Shown: positions 34,753 through 43,289, counted from the first letter of the stretch. The stretch: 64,000 bases of DNA from Chthonomonas sp. UBA2017 (GCA_002335425.1 DDCB01000047.1:122612-186611), one strand, 5' to 3'. Program-made: numbers and translations. The notes: generated by a model not told the origin, from the letters alone.

Positions 34753-35586
34753 CTACCTCCTGGGGTCAGGTTCGGTCACGAGGAGGCCATAAAGCTCGGG
34801 TCGTCGGCTGGCGAGAATGGCGGTTTCATAGACGCCCGGAATCGTGACGTTCTGCTTGTTACGGGCCTCAGTCAGGTCCACATCGGCGACAAGAACGGTT
34901 TCGTCCGCTTCGGCGGCGGCCAAGACATGACCTTTGGGACCGATGATTTTGCTGCGGCCGATAAAATGGAACCCGTTCTCTTCGCCGACCCGGTTACACG
35001 TCAAAAAGAAGACCTTGTTTTCCGCGGCTCGGGCGATGCAGATGTGATCGGCAGAGACCTCGGCGCCCTCTGGCCAATTGGTGGGGAGCACAATGAGATC
35101 GGCTCCCATCAGGGTCAGCATCCGGCTCGCCTCCGGCGGACGGAGGTCGAAACAGATCAAGACTCCAACGCGCCCGATCGGTGTTTCAAAGACTCGAAAT
35201 TCTTGCCCCCCCTCGACGTGCTTGTCGAGTCCTAATTCTGGGAGGTGGATCTTTTGGAAGACTTCGGTGGGCTGACCGGGAATGCAGATCGCCGCGGAAT
35301 TCGCCAGGTGCGAGCCACAATCCTCGGCGAAGCCGACGATGATCGTGACTCCGAGTCGATCCGACGCCATCTGGAGAGCTTGAATGGCGGCGTGATCTCG
35401 CGGGATGCTGATTCGCCGGGCCTCCTGGGCGTCGCGAGCGCAATACCCAGTCAAAAATGCCTCAGGCAGGGCGACCAACTCGACCCCGCTGCGGGCCAAC
35501 ATTTCGATCTGCTCGATCGCTCTACGGGCGTTCTCGTCCGGGTCGGCAAAAACGACGTTCCATTGCAGGGCCGCAATCTGACTCAT
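34753..35586 (-). CDS. Carbon-nitrogen hydrolase (nitrilase superfamily)
   Basis: 277 residues. The catalytic triad is visible: Glu in LVALPEAFLTGY, Lys in EVFQKIHLPELG and Cys in VLICFDLRPPEA. Likely an amidase or N-carbamoyl hydrolase; substrate unknown. The ATG at 35586 overlaps the homoserine dehydrogenase stop as ATGA, so the frame open to 36021 is not coding beyond this point. Confidence 0.9.
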   Translation of the reverse strand: MSQIAALQWNVVFADPDENARRAIEQIEMLARSGVELVALPEAFLTGYCARDAQEARRISIPRDHAAIQALQMASDRLGVTIIVGFAEDCGSHLANSAAICIPGQPTEVFQKIHLPELGLDKHVEGGQEFRVFETPIGRVGVLICFDLRPPEASRMLTLMGADLIVLPTNWPEGAEVSADHICIARAAENKVFFLTCNRVGEENGFHFIGRSKIIGPKGHVLAAAEADETVLVADVDLTEARNKQNVTIPGVYETAILASRRPELYGLLVTEPDPRR

Positions 35587-36866
35587 TCGGACTCCTCTTC
35601 CACTCGAACCCAGTTCTCGACACACGCCACGACCTCCGTGGCGGCAAGCCGAGCCATCGCTCTTTGCAAATTTTGCTCCTGGCAAAGGTGCGTGAGGAAG
35701 ACGATCTCGCCCAGCCCGTCGTTCAGCTCGCGCATCTCCATCGCTCGGAGTCCAATCTCCTCCTCCCCGAAGATGCCCGCGATGATGCCGAGCACCTTGG
35801 GTCGGTCTTGGACCGTCAAGCGCATGTAGTATCGCGTGCGCAGTTGATCGATTGAAAGCACGTAGAGGCCTTCTTGAGGAGGCTGGACGCTCGCGCTTCC
35901 GCCGATCCGGATGTTGCGGCAGATGTCGATGATGTCCCCCACGACTGCCGAGCCGGTTGGAAACGCCCCCGCGCCCCGTCCGCTCAACATCACATCCCCG
36001 ACGAAGTCGCCCTTCACCCAAACCGCGTTGTAAACCCCGTGGACATTGGCCAGCGGATGTTGACGAGGCAGCATGGTCGGATGGACTCGGGCCAAAATTC
36101 CTTCGGGAAGGAGTTCGGCGATCGCGAGGAGCTTGATGCGATACCCGAGCATCTTGGCAAAGTCGATGTCTCGGGCCCCGATTCGACGAATCCCTTCGGT
36201 GGGGATCTTTTCGGGCCGAACCTCGCCGCCAAAGGCGATCGAACTGAGAATGCTGAGCTTATATTGGGCGTCAAATCCATCGACGTCACTGCTCGGCTCC
36301 GCTTCGGCATATCCAGCGGCTTGCGCTTCTTGGAGCACCTCGTCAAAGGCGCGGCCCTCCTGGGTCATCTTGGAAAGGATGTAGTTCGTTGTGCCGTTGA
36401 CGATGCCCATCAGCTTGAGCACGTCATTGCCTGCGAGTTGGTGTTTGAGAGGCTGGATGAGAGGAATGCCTCCGCCGACCGCGGCCTCGAAATGAAGGTC
36501 GAGCCCTTGCGATGCAGCGCGCCTCATCAAGGCGTGCCCTTGCTTGGCGATCAGCTCCTTGTTCGCGGTCACGACGTGTTTGCCGTGGCTTAACGCCGCC
36601 TCGATGAGACTTTCTGCAGGGTCGAGGCCCCCGATGAGCTCAAGGATGATGTCGATATCGGGATCGCGTACGATGGACTCCAGATCGCGGGTAAACAGCT
36701 CACGAGGCGCCCCTCGCTCGCGGTCCATATCTCGAACTCCAATCCGAACGACCTCAAGCCCGATGCCCGATTTGGACTCGATGGCGGCCTGATTGTCCAT
36801 CAGCATTCGATAGGCCCCTTCGCCGACGGTTCCGAAACCGAGGATGCCGACTCGCACCTTGTCCAT
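35583..36866 (-). CDS. hom: Homoserine dehydrogenase
   Basis: 427 residues; reduces aspartate semialdehyde to homoserine for threonine and methionine synthesis. NAD(P) motif VGILGFGTVGEG (6-17), the GGLDPAE and TANKELIAKQG segments, and the catalytic region GGGIPLIQPLKHQLAGNDV with SSDVDGFDAQYKLSIL are intact. A C-terminal ACT domain (DRPKVLGIIAGIFGEEEIGL) indicates feedback control, usually by threonine. I prefer ATG at 36866; a TTG five codons upstream (36881) would overlap accB. Confidence 0.95.
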   Translation of the reverse strand: MDKVRVGILGFGTVGEGAYRMLMDNQAAIESKSGIGLEVVRIGVRDMDRERGAPRELFTRDLESIVRDPDIDIILELIGGLDPAESLIEAALSHGKHVVTANKELIAKQGHALMRRAASQGLDLHFEAAVGGGIPLIQPLKHQLAGNDVLKLMGIVNGTTNYILSKMTQEGRAFDEVLQEAQAAGYAEAEPSSDVDGFDAQYKLSILSSIAFGGEVRPEKIPTEGIRRIGARDIDFAKMLGYRIKLLAIAELLPEGILARVHPTMLPRQHPLANVHGVYNAVWVKGDFVGDVMLSGRGAGAFPTGSAVVGDIIDICRNIRIGGSASVQPPQEGLYVLSIDQLRTRYYMRLTVQDRPKVLGIIAGIFGEEEIGLRAMEMRELNDGLGEIVFLTHLCQEQNLQRAMARLAATEVVACVENWVRVEEESE

Positions 36867-36873
36867 GTTCGGG

Positions 36874-37338
36874 TTAGCCAATAAAAAGGATCGGATCGCC
36901 GGGGTTCAAGACGCTGCCGTTTTCGGCGACAATCTTGGTGACGGTTCCGCTCAGCGTGGCGGTGATTTCGTTGTAGACCTTCATCGCCTCGATCAAACCG
37001 ATGACCTGGCCCGCTTGGACGGTGTCGCCGACCTTGACGAACGGGTCTTGCCCAGGGCCGGGCGCGGAGTAGTAGATTCCTGGCATGGGGCTGCTGATGG
37101 GGGTCCCTTGCGGCGCGGCGGGTGGGGCGGCAGGCTTTGGGATCGGAGCCGACGGTGAAGCTACAGTCAGCGGGGAAGCGCTCATGGCCCCCGAGGCGAC
37201 CACGACCGGCCCTTCGGGTTGCGGACCGAGCTTGCTGAACTCGATGCTCCAATCGTCGCCTTCCAGCCGGGCTTCCACAAGCCCAAACTCATCCATTAAC
37301 CGGGCGAGCTCGGTCATCTTCTCTTTAAGCGAGTTCAC
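36874..37338 (-). CDS. accB: Biotin carboxyl carrier protein of acetyl-CoA carboxylase
   Basis: 154 residues. Carries the biotin that shuttles carboxyl groups in fatty-acid synthesis. An N-terminal helical part (KEKMTELARLMDEFGLVEAR) is joined by a Pro/Ala-rich linker to the biotinyl domain, with the modified Lys at 120 in LIEAMKVYNE. Start codon GTG at 37338; an ATG at 37317 is an alternative, but the longer form aligns better with the family. accC is not adjacent; hom follows after 7 bases. Confidence 0.94.
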   Translation of the reverse strand: MNSLKEKMTELARLMDEFGLVEARLEGDDWSIEFSKLGPQPEGPVVVASGAMSASPLTVASPSAPIPKPAAPPAAPQGTPISSPMPGIYYSAPGPGQDPFVKVGDTVQAGQVIGLIEAMKVYNEITATLSGTVTKIVAENGSVLNPGDPILFIG

Positions 37339-37344
37339 GCCCCA

Positions 37345-37350
37345 AGTATA
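37345..37350 (-). promoter_or_regulatory. Candidate -10 element for accB
   Basis: TATACT on the minus strand, 6 bases before the GTG at 37338, which would make the message leaderless; from the ATG at 37317 it would instead leave a 21-base leader. Confidence 0.5.
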
Positions 37351-37482
37351 GCCCGTGAAATGAAATTAGCTTCTCTATTCGACTCCATCGAACCTTTCAG
37401 AACCGTGCCAGGATTGTGCCGGCTTGACGCCAAGCAATCATACGGGCTTCTGGCGAATTTTCGCCCGAAATGATCAAAAATC

Positions 37483-37511
37483 TTGTTGAGTCGATTGATT
37501 CGTAGCATAAT
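37483..37511 (+). promoter_or_regulatory. Sigma70-type promoter of second PEP-CTERM gene
   Basis: TTGTTG (37483-37488), 17-base spacer, CATAAT (37506-37511), giving a leader of about 18 bases. No sigma54 site with correct spacing is present here. Confidence 0.6.
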
Positions 37512-37535
37512 TTCACCGAGGTCGTCTGGAATCCT

Positions 37536-38195
37536 ATGAAGTATTTTGTTCTAATCGGGTGTATGAGCATTTGTGCAATGGCTCACGCAAGCATTTCAAT
37601 CAATTTCGACAGTCAAGTGAATGCTGACATAACCACTTTCACTGGGGGCACAGGGTACCCGCAGACAGGTGGGATGGTGACCATCTCTGGGATCGATCAT
37701 CAACTTGCTGTGACGGCTGGCGGCAAGACTGGCAGCATGTTCTTCGTCAACGAGACAAAGACTGTTCCTATCAACCTGTTTGGAATCATGGAGGTCTATA
37801 CGCTCATCAACAGCACTTTTGGTAGCTTCGGGGCGATCAATGGGAAAGTTGAAGTTCACGGTACGGGTGGTCTCCTCGACACTTTCACCTTGACGCAAGG
37901 AATCAACATCCGGGATCACTTCGCAGGCCCATTTAACAACGTGGCCACAGGATTGAACGGCACGCTTCCATATCAGACCGGCGTCCGATTTGATCAGCAG
38001 AAGTTCGTTCTCAGTTCAGCCTTCCACTCCGCTACACTGACCGAGATTCGATTTATCGGCGAAAACAACTTCGGTTCGAATGGCAATCCGATGCTCCAGA
38101 GCCTCAATCTTCGGGCGGTCCCTGAGCCTGCCTCGATGGTTGTGCTTGGACTTGGACTAGTCGCTCTTGTGCGCCGGAAGTCGAGAGTCAGATAA
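37536..38195 (+). CDS. PEP-CTERM sorting domain protein
   Basis: 219 residues. Signal peptide (LIGCMSICAMAHA), a beta-rich Gly/Thr/Asn body, and a C-terminal AVPEPASM motif with the helix VVLGLGLVALV and basic tail RRKSRVR. Composition of the first half is more A/T-rich than neighbouring genes. Unlike the other PEP-CTERM gene it has an ordinary promoter and is closed by its own terminator. Confidence 0.9.
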   Translation: MKYFVLIGCMSICAMAHASISINFDSQVNADITTFTGGTGYPQTGGMVTISGIDHQLAVTAGGKTGSMFFVNETKTVPINLFGIMEVYTLINSTFGSFGAINGKVEVHGTGGLLDTFTLTQGINIRDHFAGPFNNVATGLNGTLPYQTGVRFDQQKFVLSSAFHSATLTEIRFIGENNFGSNGNPMLQSLNLRAVPEPASMVVLGLGLVALVRRKSRVR

Positions 38196-38220
38196 GCTCC
38201 CTCTGTCATCTTGATCGGGA

Positions 38221-38262
38221 GAATTCCCCTGTTCCTCGCGCGTTCGGAACAGGGGAATTTCA
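38221..38262 (+). terminator. Terminator after second PEP-CTERM gene
   Basis: Perfect 14-bp inverted repeat AATTCCCCTGTTCC/GGAACAGGGGAATT (38222-38235 with 38246-38259), loop of 10 bases. The A/T ends of the stem allow function on either strand. Confidence 0.75.
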
Positions 38263-38299
38263 ATTTGTTCACCTGAACCCTAGGGAATTCTCGCCCCCC

Positions 38300-38329
38300 T
38301 AGACAAAGGGATCGGGCAGAGAGTATCAT
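38300..38329 (+). promoter_or_regulatory. Promoter of the ribosomal protein operon
   Basis: TAGACA (38300-38305), 18-base spacer, TATCAT (38324-38329), giving a start near 38336 and a leader of about 240 bases before rplC. Confidence 0.55.
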
Positions 38330-38335
38330 GACGAA

Positions 38336-38574
38336 CTGTGCTCTCCCGCAAGGGAAGGGCGCCAGAACGCAGTGGCTTCAAGCAGGTCTTGTTCCGCCCC
38401 GCCAAGCGCGGGCAACGGAATCCTAGCAAGACTCCAGCACGAGAAGCTCTCGCAAAATCAGTTCGATTCTGAGATTCAGACGAACAGGGGCCGCCAGAGG
38501 GTGCGCCTCGGTCGATTGAGCGTGACTCCTCGTGCGTGCGAACGAAGCTCAGCAAGGAAGTTTAGGAGGCACGT
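38336..38574 (+). promoter_or_regulatory. Long leader of the L3-L5 operon
   Basis: No convincing gene in these ~240 bases. The clearest element is a hairpin at 38461-38485, GTTCG-AT-TCTGA / TCAGA-CGAAC with loop GAT and a 2-base bulge. Position suggests autogenous control by a ribosomal protein, as L4 does in the E. coli S10 leader, but it does not resemble that leader to my eye. TTTAGGAGG serves rplC. Confidence 0.4.
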
Positions 38575-39198
38575 ATGCTCCCAGGAATTCTCGGGACAAA
38601 AATTGGAATGACGCACATCTTCAATGAAGAAGGCGCGATGGTCCCCGTTACGGTCATTCAGGCCGGGCCGGTGGTGGTCACTCAGGTGAAGACCCCGGAA
38701 ACCGACGGGTACAGCGCGGTTCAAGTTGGATTTGGCGAGCAAAGCGAAAAGCACTTAACGTTTCCCAAGTTCGGTCACCTGAAAAAGGCGGGCCTGACCA
38801 AGAACGTTCGCCACATGCGCGAGTTTCGCGTCGAGGACGCCACTCAGTTCCAGCCCGGACAAGAATTCCTCTGCGACGTCTTCGAGACGGGTCAGTCGAT
38901 CACCGTCACCGGAACCAGCAAGGGCCGAGGATTTGCCGGCGGCGTGAAGCGATACCACTTCAAAGGTCAGCATATGACCCACGGCTATATGACCCACCGC
39001 CGACCCCTCTCCAACGGCGCGACCGGTCCGCAAAGAGTTTTCAAAGGAAGTCGAAGGCCAGGGCATATGGGCGACGAGACCGTCACCCAAGCAGGCCTGA
39101 AAGTTGTCGGAGTTGACGTCGAGCGCAACTTGATTCTGGTGGACGGTAGCGTCCCCGGAGCCAATGGCAGCCTCGTGACGATCAAGAAGGTGAAATAA
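38575..39198 (+). CDS. rplC: 50S ribosomal protein L3
   Basis: 207 residues. MLPGILGTKIGMTHIFNEEG is the family N-terminus; GTSKGRGFAGGVKRYHF and HRRPLSNGATGPQRVFKG cover the extension that reaches the peptidyl-transferase centre. First gene of the block; rpsJ (S10), usually its upstream neighbour, is absent. TAGGAGG is 6 bases before the ATG. Confidence 0.98.
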   Translation: MLPGILGTKIGMTHIFNEEGAMVPVTVIQAGPVVVTQVKTPETDGYSAVQVGFGEQSEKHLTFPKFGHLKKAGLTKNVRHMREFRVEDATQFQPGQEFLCDVFETGQSITVTGTSKGRGFAGGVKRYHFKGQHMTHGYMTHRRPLSNGATGPQRVFKGSRRPGHMGDETVTQAGLKVVGVDVERNLILVDGSVPGANGSLVTIKKVK

Positions 39199-39200
39199 CC

Positions 39201-39854
39201 ATGGCCGAACTGGAAATTAAAGACGCAAAGGGTAAGAAAGTCGGCAAGCACGTCGTGAACGAAGCCGTAAAGAGCGTAGCGAAGCACCGCTTGCATCGGG
39301 CCATCGTTGCCGAAGAAGCCAATTCTCGCCAAGGGACGCAGAGCGCCAAAACCCGGAGCGAAGTTCGGGGCGGCGGTCGCAAGCCGTACAAGCAGAAGAA
39401 GACTGGAAACGCCCGCCAAGGGACCATCCGAGCCCCTCACTATGCCGGAGGCGGAATGGCGTTGGCGGTCAAGCCGCGCGATTACACGAAGAAGCTGAAC
39501 GTCAAAGAGCGGCGAGCTGCCTTGCTCGGGGCGATCGCCCATCAGGTCGAAGCCGGCAACCTTCGGGTGGTCGACTCAATCCGATTCGCCACGGCTAAGA
39601 CGAAAGACGCCGTCGAGTTCCTCAAGACGTGCGGAGTGGCCGATGCCCGCCGCATCTTGGTGGTGCTTCCCGAATACGACGCGACGACTTACAAGTGCTT
39701 CCGAAACCTGCCGAACGTCGAAGTTCGCACCGCCCCGGCGGCCAAGGATTCGGACGTCAAAACGGCCGCTTTCTCGGTTCGAGATATGATGGTGGCCCAC
39801 AAGATCGTGGTCGCCAAGGACGCGATGCAACGTATTGAGGAGGTCTGGGCCTAA
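39201..39854 (+). CDS. rplD: 50S ribosomal protein L4
   Basis: 217 residues. RQGTQSAKTRSEVRGGGRKP is the exit-tunnel loop, followed by QKKTGNARQGTIRAPHYAGG. The stop shares an A with the rplW start (TAATG). Confidence 0.97.
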   Translation: MAELEIKDAKGKKVGKHVVNEAVKSVAKHRLHRAIVAEEANSRQGTQSAKTRSEVRGGGRKPYKQKKTGNARQGTIRAPHYAGGGMALAVKPRDYTKKLNVKERRAALLGAIAHQVEAGNLRVVDSIRFATAKTKDAVEFLKTCGVADARRILVVLPEYDATTYKCFRNLPNVEVRTAPAAKDSDVKTAAFSVRDMMVAHKIVVAKDAMQRIEEVWA

Positions 39855-40198
39855 TGAAGAGTCCTTACGAAATCATTATCAAACCCCACATCACCGAAAA
39901 GACCCAAACGCTCAGCTTCGGTCCGAATTGGAAAGATGACGAGAAGAACGTCCGCAAGTACACGTTCATCGTGGATTCCCGTTCGAACAAGATCGAAATC
40001 AAGCGAGCCATCGAAGCGATGTACAACGAAGGCAAAAAGGCCAAAGACGAGAAAATCAGCGTGACGAGCGTCCGCACGATCAACGTCAAAGGGACTTCTC
40101 GCCGAGTAGGTTTCCGAACTCCGGGAAAAACCGCCGGATTCAAAAAAGCGATCATCACCCTCGCCCCCGGGCAAATGCTTGAGGATTGGGGAGTCTAA
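39854..40198 (+). CDS. rplW: 50S ribosomal protein L23
   Basis: 114 residues. EIIIKPHITEKTQ at the N-terminus and YTFIVDSRSNKIEIKRAIEA with VRTINVKG are family hallmarks. Slightly longer than usual through an insertion near residues 20-28 (SFGPNWKDDEKN). Sits at the exit site for trigger factor and SRP. Confidence 0.96.
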   Translation: MKSPYEIIIKPHITEKTQTLSFGPNWKDDEKNVRKYTFIVDSRSNKIEIKRAIEAMYNEGKKAKDEKISVTSVRTINVKGTSRRVGFRTPGKTAGFKKAIITLAPGQMLEDWGV

Positions 40199-40201
40199 AT
40201 C

Positions 40202-41032
40202 ATGCCGACACGAAGATATAAACCGACATCCCCCGGTCTTCGCCACAAGATCATCTCGGACTATCGAGACATCACCAAGGGCAAGCCGGAAAAGAGCCTG
40301 GTCAAGGCCCTGCCTAAGAGCGGGGGCCGAAACTTCTCAGGCCGGATCACGATGTTCAATCGGGGCGGAGGCAACAAGCGCCGCTACCGAGTCATCGACT
40401 TCAAGCGCAACAAGCTGGAGATGGAAGCTAAAGTGGCGGCGATTGAGTACGATCCGAACCGCACTTGCCGCATCGCCCTCCTCCACTACATGGACGGGGA
40501 AAAGCGATACATCCTGGCTCCCAAGGGTTTGCAAGTCGGCACCCGAGTGGTATCCGGACCGGAAGCCGATATCCTCCCCGGGAACGCTCTGCCGCTGAAG
40601 AATATCCCGCTGGGAACGATGGTCCACAACATCGAAATCCACCCGGGTCGCGGCGGTCAAATGGTCCGATCTGCCGGAGCTGCCGCTCAGATCATGGCCA
40701 AAGAAGGAACCTATGTCACCCTCCGGCTCCCGTCGGGCGAAATGCGAATGGTCCACAACACCTGCATGGCGACGGTGGGCGAAGTCGGTAACGCCGAACA
40801 TGAAAACGAGCAGTGGGGCAAAGCTGGAAAAACGCGCGGCAAGGGTCGCAAGCCTCATGTGCGCGGCGTGGTCAAGAGCCCGCGAGATCACCCCCATGGT
40901 GGTGGTGAAGCCAAGTCGCCGGTCGGCCGCAAAAAAGGTCCTGTGGACCGATGGGGCAACAAGGCACTCGGCGAGCGAACCCGAAGCAACAAGCGAACGG
41001 ATCGCTACATTGTTCGACGGAGGAAAGCCTAA
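40202..41032 (+). CDS. rplB: 50S ribosomal protein L2
   Basis: 276 residues. All domains are present: RYKPTSPGLRHKIISDY, the GGGNKRRYRVIDFKR segment and the C-terminal peptidyl-transferase loop. The loop reads VRGVVKSPRDHPHGGGE; the four residues before DHPHGGG are KSPR where MNPV is almost universal. The His of DHPHGGG is kept. The following stretch KSPVGRKKGPVDRWG is also unusually basic. Confidence 0.97.
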   Translation: MPTRRYKPTSPGLRHKIISDYRDITKGKPEKSLVKALPKSGGRNFSGRITMFNRGGGNKRRYRVIDFKRNKLEMEAKVAAIEYDPNRTCRIALLHYMDGEKRYILAPKGLQVGTRVVSGPEADILPGNALPLKNIPLGTMVHNIEIHPGRGGQMVRSAGAAAQIMAKEGTYVTLRLPSGEMRMVHNTCMATVGEVGNAEHENEQWGKAGKTRGKGRKPHVRGVVKSPRDHPHGGGEAKSPVGRKKGPVDRWGNKALGERTRSNKRTDRYIVRRRKA

Positions 41033-41044
41033 GGCTTAACGACA

Positions 41045-41074
41045 GGGTGAGGCCAGGACATACTGGCCCCACCC
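41045..41074 (+). other. Strong hairpin between rplB and rpsS
   Basis: 12-base arms (41045-41056 and 41063-41074) pair with one mismatch around the loop GACATA. No T-run follows, so it is not an ordinary terminator; RNA processing, attenuation or protein binding are possible. Confidence 0.6.
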
Positions 41075-41099
41075 GACCGAATCGAGAAAGAAACACACG

Positions 41100-41387
41100 A
41101 TGGGAAGAAGCATTAATAAAGGGTTCTTTGTCGACGATCACCTCATCAAGAAAATTGATGCGATGAACGCCAGCGGAGACAAAAAGGTGATCAAGACGTG
41201 GAGCCGACGCTCGACGATCGTCCCCGACATGATCGGTCACACGATCGGCGTTCATGACGGACGCAAGCATGTCCCGGTCTTCGTCACGGAGAACATGGTC
41301 GGACACAAGCTCGGCGAGTTCGCTCTGACGCGAACTTACAAGGGCCACGGCGGATCAATTCCTGATCGAGGAACCCGACTGCGCTAG
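41100..41387 (+). CDS. rpsS: 30S ribosomal protein S19
   Basis: 95 residues. MGRSINKGFFVDDHLIKKID, then VIKTWSRRSTIVPDMIGHTI and the closing FALTRTYKGHGG are typical. It follows rplB after 67 bases containing a strong hairpin. Confidence 0.97.
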   Translation: MGRSINKGFFVDDHLIKKIDAMNASGDKKVIKTWSRRSTIVPDMIGHTIGVHDGRKHVPVFVTENMVGHKLGEFALTRTYKGHGGSIPDRGTRLR

Positions 41388-41446
41388 GTTCAACTGAGGT
41401 ATACTCAGGAGCCTTGCCCGGAAGAATAGGATTTTAGGACCAAAGA

Positions 41447-42019
41447 ATGGAAGTTCGAGCCATAGCCAAAAAAGTGAGAGTGCAGCCCCGAAAGGTGCGA
41501 ATCGTTGCCGCTGAAGTCAAAGGCAAACCGGCATCGGTGACCGCACACATGCTGCAGTTCCACCCCTCCAAGAGCGCGCAGTCGCTCCGCAAGGTGCTGA
41601 TCAGCGCCATTGCCAACGCGGTCAACGTGCATGGCCTCCCCGAAGAGAGCCTCAAGATCGCTTCGGTGGCCGTCGATCAGGGCCCCAAGTACAAGCGAAT
41701 CACGCAAAAGGCAATGGGGCGAGGGGCTCGAATCGAAAAGAAGACGAGCCACATCACCGTCGTTCTTGAGGACGCGGCCTCCACCGGTCGGCCCAAGCCG
41801 CACGGAACGAAGGCGAAGGCTCGACCCAAATTCGAAGCACCGAAAAAGGCCAAGAAAGCCGCCGCACCGGTGGAAGAGGTGAAGGCCGAAGAGCCGATCG
41901 TCGAAGAAGCCACCGCCGAAGCGACGGAAGCGCCTGAGCAGGCACCCGAAGCCGTCGAAACAACGAATTCCGCTCCCGAAGCTCCGGCCGAGGAAGCAAC
42001 CGAGGAGAAGAAGGACTAA
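41447..42019 (+). CDS. rplV: 50S ribosomal protein L22 with long C-terminal tail
   Basis: 190 residues. The first ~115 are a normal L22 (VRVQPRKVRIVAAEVKGK, FHPSKSAQSLRKVLISAIANA, GRGARIEKKTSHITVVLED). The last ~70 are an Ala/Glu/Pro/Lys-rich tail, first basic (KAKARPKF, APKKAKKAA), then acidic (EEVKAEEPIVEEATAEA), ending EEKKD. Such tails should project from the ribosome surface. Confidence 0.95.
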   Translation: MEVRAIAKKVRVQPRKVRIVAAEVKGKPASVTAHMLQFHPSKSAQSLRKVLISAIANAVNVHGLPEESLKIASVAVDQGPKYKRITQKAMGRGARIEKKTSHITVVLEDAASTGRPKPHGTKAKARPKFEAPKKAKKAAAPVEEVKAEEPIVEEATAEATEAPEQAPEAVETTNSAPEAPAEEATEEKKD

Positions 42020-42021
42020 AC

Positions 42022-42783
42022 ATGGGTCAGAAGATTCATCCCGTTGGTTTCCGAATCGGAGTGATCCGAGGTTGGGACAGCCACTGGTTCCCCGAGCGAA
42101 AGCAAGCCTACGCGAAGTTCCTCAAGAACGACCACGACATCCGGGGCCTGATCCGAAAGCGAGTCGGCACCGGCAATGTCTCCCGCGTCGAGATTGAGCG
42201 AGCCGCGAATCGCATTAAGGTGAACATCTTTACGTCTCGCCCCGGCGCGATTATCGGTCGAGGCGGCAAAGGGATCGACGAACTGACCGACTCCCTCAAC
42301 AAGATGGTCCGGGTGAACGACCCGACCGGCACCGTTCAAGTCAACGTCACCGAAGTTCGACAACCAGAACTGGATGCGCAGCTGGTCGCCGAAAACATCG
42401 CTCAGCAACTCGAGAAGCGGATCAGTCACCGCCGAGCCATGCGCCAAGCCATGACGCGATGCGTTCGCATGAACGGTCGAGGCATGAAAATTCTCGTGAG
42501 CGGCCGACTAAACGGATCGGATATCGCTCGAAGTGAAGGCGATAAGGTCGGAAAAATCCCTCTTCACACATTGCGCGCCGACATCGATTACGGCGTCGCG
42601 ACAGCATTCACCATCTGGGGTGCCGTTGGGGTGAAAGTGTGGATCTACAAGGGCGAGGTCTTGCCAGATAAGCAGCGGCACGCCGCCGTGGATGACCGAC
42701 GAACTCGCCGCGCTCCGAAGGTTGAATCGACCGAAGAGGCCGCGCCGGCCGCCGCTCCCGAAGCCACGGAGGTCACAAGCTAA
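42022..42783 (+). CDS. rpsC: 30S ribosomal protein S3
   Basis: 253 residues. MGQKIHPVGFRIGVIRGWDS, the KH-domain GRGGKGIDEL and VSGRLNGSDIARSEGDK with LRADIDYGVATA are present. The C-terminal ~30 residues form an Ala/Glu/Pro tail (EEAAPAAAPEATEVTS). The stop overlaps the rplP start as TAATG. Confidence 0.97.
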   Translation: MGQKIHPVGFRIGVIRGWDSHWFPERKQAYAKFLKNDHDIRGLIRKRVGTGNVSRVEIERAANRIKVNIFTSRPGAIIGRGGKGIDELTDSLNKMVRVNDPTGTVQVNVTEVRQPELDAQLVAENIAQQLEKRISHRRAMRQAMTRCVRMNGRGMKILVSGRLNGSDIARSEGDKVGKIPLHTLRADIDYGVATAFTIWGAVGVKVWIYKGEVLPDKQRHAAVDDRRTRRAPKVESTEEAAPAAAPEATEVTS

Positions 42784-43289
42784 TGTTGATGCCCAAAAGA
42801 GTCAAGCACCGCAAGATGCACCGCGGCCGAATGACGGGTCAAGCCACCCGCGGCAACAAGATCGATTTCGGCGACTACGGAATCATGGCTCTCGAATGCG
42901 GTTGGATCACCAGCCGGCAAATCGAAGCCGCCCGGATCGCGATGACCCGCCACATTAAGCGGGGTGGAAAAGTCTGGATTCGAATCTTCCCGGACAAGTC
43001 TTATACCAAGAAGCCGCTCGAACAGCGGATGGGGAAAGGAAAGGCAGGCGTCGAAGGCTGGGTCGCCGTCATCAAGCCGGGCCGGATCATGTTTGAAATG
43101 GACGGAGTGCCCGTTGATGTCGCCCGAGAAGCGATGCGGCTGGCCATGATGAAGCTGCCCATCGACTGTAAGTTTGTCACGAAAGACAATTTTGCCGACG
43201 GAAAAGTCGGAGTTGCCGCCAGCAAGGTCATCTTGACCAAGAAGGCCGCAGATTCGGCCCCCGCCGAAACCAAGGAACAAGAAGCATGA
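42783..43289 (+). CDS. rplP: 50S ribosomal protein L16
   Basis: 168 residues. MPKRVKHRKMHRGRMTGQAT is the family start; GDYGIMALECGWITSRQIEAAR and the MGKGKAGVEGWVAVIKPGR segment line the A site. An ATG two codons upstream at 42783 shares the S3 stop; 42789 is an alternative. A ~20-residue tail extends past the usual end. Confidence 0.96.
   Translation: MLMPKRVKHRKMHRGRMTGQATRGNKIDFGDYGIMALECGWITSRQIEAARIAMTRHIKRGGKVWIRIFPDKSYTKKPLEQRMGKGKAGVEGWVAVIKPGRIMFEMDGVPVDVAREAMRLAMMKLPIDCKFVTKDNFADGKVGVAASKVILTKKAADSAPAETKEQEA

Noticed and set aside
37451..37465. Possible sigma54 site before the second PEP-CTERM gene (TGGCGAATTTTCGCC)
   Set aside because: The GG-GC distance is 9 rather than 10 and the -12 half lacks TTGC; the sigma70-type promoter nearby is better.
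38372..38611. 79-residue frame in the ribosomal leader
   Set aside because: It overlaps rplC, has no ribosome site and is basic low-complexity sequence.
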